This document shows, piece by piece, positions 43,215-64,000 of a stretch of 64,000 bases of DNA; position 1 is the first letter of the stretch, and every line of letters begins with the position of its first letter. The translations under genes and the position numbers were made by a program. The DNA comes from Liolophura sinensis (taxonomy: Eukaryota; Mollusca; Polyplacophora; Chitonida; Chitonidae): positions 23,014,017 through 23,078,016 of the forward strand of contig NC_088307.1 of the NCBI RefSeq assembly GCF_032854445.1. The letters are read 5' to 3'. The notes under the pieces are model-generated. The model was not told the DNA's origin. It worked only from the letters and a program-made list of their open reading frames with translations, and ran no database searches.

Positions 43215-44726
43215 GAGAGAGAGAGACCAGCTTTATAGGAGACAGAAAGTGACACACCACATATAACATTAACCATTATTTTGCAATTAGATTATAAATT
43301 TATCAATACATAACGTATATTATTGCCCATTGTAATAATATTGCCTGTTTTCTTATTCCCTACTGCATGATTATACATGTGAGCTGAAAAACATTTGTGT
43401 GTACAGCAGTTTGGACCCTCCGACTTACTTACGGAAAAGGATTATTCAACAACTAGCTTACAGTCTGCTATTTACCTTACGACTGTGTTAGCTTCGCCCT
43501 TGATACTGGTTCACCCATAGTGTTTGACTAATTAAGTTTCTGCGTGAAGAAAACTGGATTAAAGCCGTAACATCAAGCCGCGACTTAATTAGCGAGAGAT
43601 AGATTCGAACTCGCGACCTCCCTTGAGTTTATTGTTTTAACAAGATCATGTGTAGCAAAGCCTGTGAAAGATATGTACCCACCTTCACCGGACTTAAAGT
43701 AAACCTCGGACTCTCTAGATGGTACATCTTATCTGGAGCTATATTTGTATAAAGAGCAAAACGGTTTCCTTTCTCGCAGACTTTACGACAACAGAGATAA
43801 TTTCAATATTAACTTGGACGGCAATATATCGAAGATTCCTGCATAGGGCGTGTACATATAAGTGAAATTTTCTGAAGTACGGCTTAAAAACTAAAATCAA
43901 ATAAGTAAATAAATCAATGTTCTTGCTGCTGTTTCCTTCCAGTCTTAGAAATGTCGGTGTAAGTCCACTTGCGTATTGAAGCAGAGCGCCCAGAGATTCT
44001 ACACGCTGTAAGCGAGGTGTACTGTTCTTTCCTCTTTAATATAACAGACTACCTCGTATGAGCGAATTTTTCATGACGAATAAATAAATAAAAACATAAA
44101 ATTATTTAATTGATCAATATGTTACTGAACTGACCAATCAGTTTTGACTAAAATGTACCCCGAATTTTCAGTGCGTTTCTGATACGTGCAGACAGAGTGA
44201 CAGATCTGATCATTTCCGGTATACGTCTCAGACAAGCACGCCCGGACATGACTGACGATGTCACGGATCATAAAAGAAAAAAATATAACCTAAGCGTATA
44301 GCAAACCGTGACAGGCAAATACAAATCTGTTCTGGGGTAAGCGGTTTTTATTTCAACGCGTATGTGTCAGTTCAAATCAATTTTGCTGATGGTCAAAAAA
44401 AAAAAAAAAAAAATCCCCGGGCTTATAGTGTGAAATTTCACAGACTAAGGCTTATAAAAATGTATTACAACGGCAAATGTATTACAATGTCCACGTGTAA
44501 CCCTGATGTACGTCAGTGGTCTAGAATTACTCTATAAGACTAAGCTACAGATCATATGCAATGTTTGCAATTAGATTATAAATTTATCAATTTACAAATG
44601 AGGCATCTGAAGAAGAAAACGGCCTACGGGCAAGTTTTTATTGCCAGTCCAATGTATATGGAAAACGACTGACAGACTGGAATTCCAAATGAACTACAAA
44701 CAGATTCCTGGACATACTGATAATAA
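43215..44726. other. Intergenic, short SINE and R2 pieces
   Basis: A type-A tail lies at 43830-43914 (ataagtgaaattttctgaag, aaatcaaataagtaaataaa). R2 sequence lies at about 44460-44560 (agtggtctagaattactcta). No exon recognised. Confidence 0.45.
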
Positions 44727-46692
44727 AAGACGTACAGCATAGAGATTAAAACCAGAGCAGCGACGAAAGTGTGATAGACGTACAGCATAGAGAGTAAAAC
44801 CAGAGGAGTGACGGCGGTGTGATAGACGTACAGCATAAAGAGTAAAACCAGAGGAGTGACGGCGGTGTGATAGACGTACAGCATAGAGAGTAAAACCAGA
44901 GAAGCGACGACAGTGTGATAAACGTACAGCATAGAGAGTAAAACCAGAGGAGTGACGGGGGTGTGATAGACGTACAGCATAGAGAGTAAAACCAGAGAAG
45001 CGACGACAGTGTGATAGACGTACAGCATAGAGAGTAAAACCAGAGGAGTGACGGCGGTGTGATAGACGTACAGCATAGAGAGTAAAACCAGAGAAGCGAC
45101 GACAGTGTGGTAGACGAACAGCATAGAGAGTAAAACCAGAGCAGCGATGGCAGTGTGATAGACGTACAGCATAGAGAGTAAAACCAGAGCAGCGACGGCG
45201 GTGTGATAGACGTACAGCATAGAGAGTAAAACCAGAGGAGTGACGGCGGTGTGATAAACGTACAGCATAGAGAGTAAGACCAGAGCAGCGACGACAGTGT
45301 GGTAGACGTACAGCATAGAGAGTAAGACCAGAGCAGCGACGGCGGTGTGATAGACGTACAGCATAGAGAGTAAAACCAGAGGAGTGACGGCGGTGTGATA
45401 GACGTACAGCATAGAGAGTAAGAGCAGAGCAGCGACGACAGTGTGGTAGACGTACAGCATAGAGAGTAAGACCAGAGCAGCGACGGCGGTGTGATAGACG
45501 TACAGCATAAAGAGTAAAACCAGAGGAGTGACGGCGGTGTGATAGACGTACAGCATAGAGAGTAAAACCAGAGAAGCGACGACAGTATGATAGACGTACA
45601 GCATAGAGAGTAAAACCAGAGGAGTGACGGGGGTGTGATAGACGTACAGCGTAGAGAGTAAAACCAGAGAAGCGACGACAGTGTGATAGACGTACAGCAT
45701 AGAGAGTAAAACCAGAGGAGTGACGGCGGTGTGATAGACGTACAGCATAGAGAGTAAAACCAGAGAAGCGACGACAGTGTGGTAGACGTACAGCATAGAG
45801 AGTAAAACCAGAGCAGCGATGGCAGTGTGATAGACGTACAGCATACAGAGTAAAACCAGAGCAGCGACGGCGGTGTGATAGACGTACAGCATAGAGAGTA
45901 AAACCAGAGGAGTGACGGCGGTGTGATAGACGTACAGCATAGAGAGTAAGACCAGAGCAGCGACGACAGTGTGCTAGACGAACAGCATAGAGAGTAAGAC
46001 CAGAGCAGCGACGGCGGTGTGATAGACGTACAGCATAGAGAGTAAAACCAGAGGAGTGACGGCGGTGTGGTAGACGTACAGCATAGAGAGTAAAACCAGA
46101 GAAGCGACGACAGTGTGATAGACGTACAGCATAGAGACTAAGACCAGAGCAGCGACGACAGTGTGATAGACGTACAACATAGAGAGTAAGACCAGAGCAG
46201 CGACGACACTGTGATAGACGTACAGCATAGAGAGTAAGACCAGAGCAGCGACGGCGGTGTGATAGACGTACAGCATAGAGAGTAAAACCAGAGGAGTGAC
46301 GGCGGTGTGATAGACGTACAGCATAGAGAGTAAAATCAGAGTAGCGACGACAGTGTGATAGACGTACAGCATAGAGAGTAAAACCAGAGGAGTGACGGCG
46401 GTGTGATAGACGTACAGCATAGAGAGTAAAACCAGAGCAGCGACGACAGTGTGATAGACGTACAGCATAGAGACTAAGACCAGAGCAGCGACGACAGTGT
46501 GATAGACGTACAACATAGAGAGTAAGACCAGAGCAGCGACGACAGTGTGATAGACGTACAACATAGAGAGTAAGACCAGAGCAGCGACGGCGGTGTGATA
46601 GACGTACAGCATAGAGAGTAAAACCAGAGGAGTGACGGCGGTGTGATAGACGTACAGCATAGAGAGTAAAACCAGAGCAGCGACGACAGTGT
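44727..46692 (-). repeat. 48-bp minisatellite, about 41 units
   Basis: Unit (plus strand) is cagcatagagagtaaaacca followed by gaggagtgacggcggtgtga and tagacgta. Three main variants differ after 'accagag': gagtgacggcgg, aagcgacgacag and cagcgacg(g/a)c(g/a)g; they often alternate. Because 48 is a multiple of three and the unit lacks stops on the minus strand, long open frames (up to 672 codons) run through it in more than one frame. They are a by-product, not genes. At the right end (46683-46735) the array passes into R2 sequence (cacacgtaaccggtgaaata). Confidence 0.95.
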
Positions 46693-46739
46693 AACAGCTG
46701 ACTAATGATCACACGTAACCGGTGAAATACAGTCTCTTT

Positions 46740-47379
46740 TCAGTTTAACTTTTGTTGTAACAGTTCGTCACGCAAAACGCCTCTACGGCGTTATCGTGGC
46801 ACCCCATGAACAGGCTAATTGTTTTTCTTGTTTACTCAAATTGAGATTATCCTATTTTCTAGAAATGTATAACTTGCTAAGATAAATAAAGTAAATATCA
46901 ATAATGCAGGAAACTTGAATAGTAGATAACATGGTTGACGTTTGGGATATTAGCGTTTGAGGGACTGATTTACACCTCAACCATGTGAGCGTCAACGAAA
47001 TCTGTATATTTAGGCTTATTCTGTAACTAAAATTACAAAAAAGAGAGAGAAAATATAACATTTGTAAGAGACTGAGATACGACGAGATAAGCGTGTTCGA
47101 GGCAGTGCGACCGCAACAAAGAAGACTGTGACACGAGTTAAGGTTTGGGTATGACCTATATTTCAGTAAAAGAAAATCTATTGCCCCAGTTCATCTCTCA
47201 CAAAAACACGAAAGAAAAAAAAAACAAAACATATGGACGTGTACGCTTGGGTGACCCCAAATATGCGGTGGAACACACGGTTAAATATCCTAGCATAAAT
47301 CACAACATAATATTCGAGGCGAATTCAGGTTTTTTTTATTTGTGATGGCTTAATATCTGAATTTTATTTCAATCTTATT
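46740..47379. other. Intergenic, nothing recognised
   Basis: No exon or repeat with confidence. Confidence 0.4.
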
Positions 47380-47660
47380 GTATGTAAAATGTGATTAGAA
47401 CACAGCATTTTGAGTAATTCTAGACCAATCATATGTACTATATTGCAATTAACATCAATGCATTTTTTTTACCTAACTCTGCTTAAGCCATGGTCCTAGG
47501 GGGTGTCTGATCTCCTACTATTTGTGTATTTTCATGAACAGTGAATAAAACCTTAACTGAGGTAAACTGACAAGAGGCCGTATTTCACTGCTTACGTGTG
47601 AGCATTTATTACACTGACCTATTGCACTGTCGTCGTTGTTCTTTTTTTCTCTCTTAATTA
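47380..47660 (-). repeat. Best-preserved copy of dispersed repeat R2 (~280 bp)
   Basis: Reading the minus strand: a degraded agagagaaa / acaacgacgacagtgcaata start, cacacgtaagcagtgaaata, cagtttacctcagttaaggt, ccatggcttaagcagagtta, attgatgttaattgcaatat, ggtctagaattactcaaaat, gtgttctaatcacat. The same order occurs at 60055-60290 (plus). Partial copies occur at 8017-8112, 24340-24450, 32150-32300, 36340-36470, 38460-38700, 48540-48720 and 52620-52725. No open frame; class unknown. Confidence 0.7.
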
Positions 47661-47794
47661 TATTCGACAATCATAAGGAATATGGTATACTGATGACATT
47701 ATTTTTCCCACCATCGTGATTATTTCGAACTATTTTGTCCAATTCAGACAAATGTTTTCACATATATGCAAGAATATCTTGGCTTGGTTATTAA

Positions 47795-48028
47795 CGTGCT
47801 GGAGCAGCAAAATGGCCTGAGAGTTTTTCATCAATACGATCGCTGTGAATTCAAGTCCAGCTCATGCTGGCTTCCACCTGTCGCATGTGGGAAAATCTTG
47901 CGGCACACTGTGCATGGTCGTGGGTACCCCCCCGGGCTCTGTCCAGATTTTTCACCACCATAATGCTGGTTGTCGTCGATTCGGTGAAATATTCTTGCCT
48001 GCGGCGTAAAACTCCAATCAAAATAAAG
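47795..48028 (+). repeat. SINE type A, diverged
   Basis: gcaaaatggcctgagagttt, then cgctgtgaattcaagtccag, ccccccgggctctgtccaga and tail ccaatcaaaataaa. Confidence 0.78.
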
Positions 48029-48029
48029 A

Positions 48030-49544
48030 GATCAAAATATCATGCAGGAATTATCATAAAATCTGACATTTATGCAGGTTTGTTGATAACAAACCTATAT
48101 AGCAAATGAATTATCTCACATGTACAGGCTGCTGTCAAACTGGCCATCTGTTTCCGTCAAAATACAAACGATACAAACACAGATCCCATTATAACCGAAC
48201 AATAACAAAATAAAATATAACAATATATTGTCTAATGTAATGGAATAGAACAAATAATTAATGATAGAGCGCAATGACATCAGACATTTGCTGTCTTCCC
48301 GCAATGCGTAATGGCGACAAATTTCAAGTCGTACACATTTTACGATATTTTTAACAATTAAAGCTTATTTTATTCAAGCACATCTGGAAAAAAAAACATC
48401 TTGAGGTATATTGTAGGACTTTATTTAAAGAAATCCCATTCTACTCTAAAATGTGTGAGGAATTTTAGTTGAAATATTTTGGTATCTCCTAACAGAGCGG
48501 AAGGGTGAGGATGGTGTTTTGGTTAAAGGGATATAAAAGTCTTAGCAAAGAGAGTAAAACCAGAGCACCGAAGACAGTGTAATGATAGTTGGCAAATTGT
48601 CACACGAAGCCGGTGTAAAATGGTCTCTTAATTGTCAGTTTGTTCATGAGATAAGTCTGTAAGGGATTGTTCATGTACATGCCACAAAAAGCAGCAAAGT
48701 ACACGCCCTTGCCATCATGGACGTTCCACAGTAGCAACTGAACACCTTAAATATTGCACAGTATAATTACTCATACACATTTTACAAAATGTCCCCTACG
48801 TTTAAGAACACAAAGAAAGCCATCCTTAGTAGCAGCGACAACAACGAAGTAGAGGTGTCACATAATTTCAAAACTCGTGTATGTTTTGTATTCCCACGAA
48901 AATAGAAAGTCCACGAAAACTGTGCACTAAAATTTCTCAAAATAAAGGGCAAAGTTGAACTAGAAGTTTGGATGCAATTTATAGTAGTCCAGTTTAAGGT
49001 AAGTAACCCGGAGATTTGCTGCATATATACAGCCCATATTGATTTGCACCATCACAGAGATAACACTGTTAGACGTTTACAGAGCAGAACAGTTGGCCCA
49101 TTTTAGCAGAAAATTTTCCATCACGTCAGTCATGTTTGTTTGACAGTCTGGGTAAGGTTCACGGCACCAGTTTCACATTTACGGAAATGTAGGTTTACAC
49201 CAGTGAGTTAAAAATATGAACGCATTGACTGTAACATAATGCTTAAACTATTTATGTAGATGGATTTAAAAGCCATGCTCTTGGGCCTCCGTAGTCGATG
49301 ACCCAGGAGCCTGTGGTATTTGGGAAGGTACTGCAGCCGTGGGTTTATGCCGTTATCAGTTGGACCCACGCCTCATAGGCTATTATACTTCTTCCGGTGC
49401 CTCATCAACTCCCCACCCCCCACCCCAAAACCCACACCAAATTTTAAAACGTTCCACGGCTCCTGATATACATCGTACTGTCGTCGCTGCTCAAGGTTTA
49501 CTTTCTGTGGTGTGCCCTTTTATAATAACCATAAGAACACTCGC
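48030..49544. other. Intergenic, R2 pieces only
   Basis: R2 sequence lies at 48540-48720 (gagagtaaaaccagagcacc) and at about 49465-49500. No exon recognised. Confidence 0.45.
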
Positions 49545-49556
49545 ACACAAAAGGGT

Positions 49557-49818
49557 GGGGCCTCCGTGGCTCAGCCGGTTACCGCGCTAGCACAGCGTAA
49601 TGACCCAGAAGTCTCTCACCAATGCGGTCGCTGTGAGTGCAAGTCTAGCTCATGCTGGCTTCCTCTCCGGTCGTAAGTGGGAAGGTCTGCAGCAACCTGC
49701 GGATGGTCGTGGGTTTCCCCCGGGCTCTGCCCGGTTTCCTCCCACCATAATGCTGGCCGCCGTCGTATAAGTGAAATATTCTTGAGTAAGGCGTAAAACA
49801 TCAATCAAATAACAAATA
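49557..49818 (+). mobile_element. SINE type A, full length with perfect 12-bp target duplication
   Basis: Head ggggcctccgtggctcagcc, tail caatcaaataacaaata. Flanked by acacaaaagggt at 49545-49556 and 49819-49830. This is the cleanest copy in the window and defines the full length (~260 bp). Confidence 0.95.
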
Positions 49819-49830
49819 ACACAAAAGGGT

Positions 49831-52290
49831 ACTATCACTGACTACGCTCAAAATGTAATTTGTTCCCTCTTGTCTTCCATGGTTTCATCGACTGACAGAC
49901 ATAATCATAATTTCCAGGGTATATTTTTGTTGTTAGCGTGTTTCACACGGTACATCTGATTTGGTAAAATTCCCAATTATTTTGAATAACTAAATTTGTT
50001 CGCTGCTGCTTACAAACCGTAAGCTCTTTAGCAGCGAGGTCGCAGGCTCGAATCCAGCTGCACCCAGTGAGGCAGCTGTTTTACGTTTTGCGGTTTCACA
50101 GGTACTTGGTCAGGTGGCAAGGTTTGCTTCATCCGACGCTACGTAAGAAAAATGTTTTTAATTAAGGTGTTAAAAAAACAACCAAAGGAAAAAACTTAAA
50201 TGGGTGGGGTATTTTTTCGCAAAAAAAGCTGAATCTACCATTGTTCTGTCGCGATGTTTGGGTGATATGTTAAGAGTTTGCCTCCAGAGCAAGAAGGAAC
50301 AACAGATTACACAGTTTGAGCCTAAGATAAGTTAGTCTTATCAACCTGCTGGGTCGCTGTCTCAATATACATGTAGTTGATCTTCTTTTGGGATTAGTAT
50401 CTGCTCTGGAGAAGACCAGTCAAGTTCAGGAATGTGTCTTAAACGTAATTTTTTAGTAAATCTAGACCTGTGACGCCTAATACTTAGCTGTTGACACCAC
50501 CGCGTACATTAAACCTATTTCTGCTTAAGCAGGTGGCTGGTGGGATGCAAGTTGCTGAAAATGATACACGAGGAGTGAGAATAAAATCTTAACCCAGAAT
50601 AATTAAACTGAAAAATCAACATTCCTTGCTAGTGGCCGTTGTGGAAGTTAAAACGTAGTCAACAAAGAGGATGGATTGTTGGGAATACGGACATTGGTAC
50701 TGAGGGAAGGAGGCATTGAGATTTTCTGCTACAGAGCATCTTTCCTTGTTGACTTTCGTGCACTGCCCTTTAGCTGAAAAGCGAATATTTCAAGTGGTTA
50801 ATAGCTCGGCACGTGCCATTCTCATGTAATAATAATAAAAAAAAGTACACGCATGTTTCACAAAACTGTTTTGGACTCTGCAATCCAAATTAAAATAAAT
50901 AAAGATATTCATCAAGTTGATCAAATGTTGATAGCTGACTACACGTGGTGCTGCAGTACAATATATGTCAAGAGTCATTACCCATCTTCAGCTATTTTGT
51001 TTTGCGCAGAAGATGAATTGGTTTTGTGAAACAAGCTCCGGTTCTGACGGCAAAGTGTATCAACAAACGGCTATCAAGACACGATATTTGTATTGCTGTC
51101 CTGACAAAATGTGATATGTCGTATCGATTCGGTTTTGTGTTTTCTTAGAAGTCTGCAAGTAGATAGGAAATGATGCACTTGGAGGACACAGAGTGTATTT
51201 GCCGTTAATCTTTAAAAGGCGAATCACCACGGTAATTCTGCCCAACAGTCAACGTCTCTGCGTCTTTTATACAGAATATTTACCCCACAAAGGTTTTGCT
51301 TTCCGGTTTGGAAGTAGTGGACGGCGAAGCGTACTAAGATTTCAGAGACTTTTCGCGTTTAGAGTGTTTCTTCAAGCTGCTAGATGGGGTACCCGGATTA
51401 CACAATACAGAAGTAAGTTTTTCTTTATTTATTTACTGTTTCAATTCTTGATTAGTGATTGACACCGTACTCATTAATCTTTCACTTATTCCACGGCGGT
51501 TAGGGGGAAGGACTTAAAGCCTCAGCCCAGCCAACGAGAGCTGGATTTGTACCTGCAACCACATTGACCAATCAGTCGCTTAATGTAAAAACCAGGTTTT
51601 ACACGTTTGAGTTAGCAAATATGCAGCACTAGTAGTAAATTATACCCGTATCTACGGTACGTAAGCCAAGTACCTTTGCAGCCGCTACACCATAGGTTAT
51701 TAAATATTCTTGGGTCTCTCCTATGCGCACGTGCCATTGTTGAACCCTATAGGAGATTCTGAATGCAACAAACTGAAGGTCAGAGCTTACAGCAAGGTAC
51801 CTGATCCAGGACGATATCCAGCCATACCTATACTCACAGGACTTATACATTGTCACAGCCAAGGCCACAAAAGAAGGGCAAGCAGCAGAGAGCGCACCGT
51901 GTTCCCACTCTGAGACAGCAACGGGTAAATACTTAGCTACCTCAATGTGCATTTTGATTTCACATGTGTTTGGGGTGATTCGGAGTGAGTCTTACACACA
52001 AAAAGTAACGTTACGTGTATCCGACTACCGCGGTGATGTAATTACAATACTGGTCACGTAGGTAGTTTTGCATATGGTTTCCATGGTAGTTACGTGTGCG
52101 TCCACCATGGCAGTTACGTATACACGTAATAATTATGTTATGTACCGGTACTGACTTTAGTCTCTCTAATCTGCAGTTTACGTTCTGAAAAATTTCCAAT
52201 GAATATATGAGGTCAAAAATTAGTGTAACTAAGTGTAATCACAATGCATGATATACCCTGACACGTCCTAATAATTCTAACCATCCGTTT
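49831..52290. other. Upstream region of the SLC6 gene
   Basis: No coding exon recognised. It contains the candidate untranslated exon ending at 51412. A vestige of a type-A SINE tail may lie near 51450-51500 (gattgacaccgtactcatta). Confidence 0.4.
51230..51412 (+). other. Candidate 5' untranslated exon of the SLC6 gene
   Basis: A G/C-richer stretch ending at cacaatacagaa before a consensus donor gtaagt (51413). The next acceptor-like site, gttttacag at 52345-52353, lies 25 bp upstream of the SLC6 start codon, so a splice joining the two is plausible. The left end is unknown. Evidence is splice-site shape and position only. Confidence 0.3.
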
Positions 52291-52377
52291 CATTCCTTGG
52301 TTTATGTGCACTTGCAGTTCGGCACTGATTTATTAACATCTGGCGTTTTACAGGTTATACCAACGATTAGAGGCATC

Positions 52378-63813
<11,436 letters not shown>

Positions 63814-64000
63814 GTAAGAATTACAGGTTTTTGTGGAATTATCGATTAATCACGAATCGTTGAAAGAACGGTATTGAAGAAAATCGTTAAATTATTGTAA
63901 GTTGTCAATCTACCGCAGTGTTTAATCTGAAGTGAAAAATTGTGATGCCTCTCTTCTACCTTCAGTTTGTACTCTATTAAAGGAGAAATTGGATGTTTGA

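Noticed and set aside
44727..46692. Possible CRISPR-like array
   Set aside because: Units are contiguous with no unique spacers, in animal nuclear DNA. It is a minisatellite.
44624..46712. Three long minus-strand open frames (228, 438 and 672 codons) with a repetitive peptide
   Set aside because: They are different frames of the same 48-bp minisatellite; openness follows from unit length and lack of stops. No start context, splice sites or domain.
49557..49640. tRNA gene-like sequences at the heads of SINEs A, B and C
   Set aside because: Each is attached to a SINE body and tail and repeated through the window; they keep promoter-box similarity but do not fold as whole tRNAs.

Overview
This window is animal nuclear DNA. 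Genes are split into short GT-AG exons, long stretches are non-coding, and the sequence is full of tRNA-derived SINEs. The SINE 3' ends (a 'cggcgtaaaacaccaatcaaataaat' type tail, split here as gtaaaacaccaatcaaataa plus an aaat run, and tails of repeated tcac or attc) are of the kind known from molluscs and other lophotrochozoans. I infer a lophotrochozoan, most likely a mollusc or brachiopod. The species is not determined.

Left third (1-27.7 kb): a tandem array of units of about 11 kb (starts near 181, 10985 and 22095) carrying minus-strand genes. The genes encode a SAM-dependent methyltransferase of the CmcI / cephalosporin hydroxylase / rhamnosyl O-methyltransferase type. One gene (5454-11883) and another (17525-23387) are nearly complete, and a further copy begins at 1095 and runs off the left edge. 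The third unit is decayed and interrupted by SINEs. Coding exons are almost unchanged between copies while introns carry large indels and SINE insertions.

Middle (27.7-36 kb): a Ty3/gypsy LTR retrotransposon on the minus strand (28133-31704). It has a short target duplication, a tRNA-Leu-type primer site and two internal deletions in pol. A cluster of SINE fragments follows.

Centre (37.1-41.15 kb): a four-exon minus-strand gene for a small secreted protein with two WAP (four-disulfide core) domains. After more SINEs comes a minisatellite (44.7-46.7 kb) of about 41 copies of 48 bp. Its unit can be traced to a dispersed repeat found elsewhere in the window.

Right (52.4 kb to the edge): the first eight coding exons (TM1-TM8) of an SLC6 sodium-coupled neurotransmitter/amino-acid transporter on the plus strand. 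By eye alignment two residues of the usual Na1 site are replaced, and one intron uses a GC donor.

The three gene loci show no sign of working together; they are neighbours on an animal chromosome, not an operon. The most unusual material is the methyltransferase array, the SLC6 ion-site changes, the origin of the minisatellite, and a promoter-like segment present in only one unit of the array.
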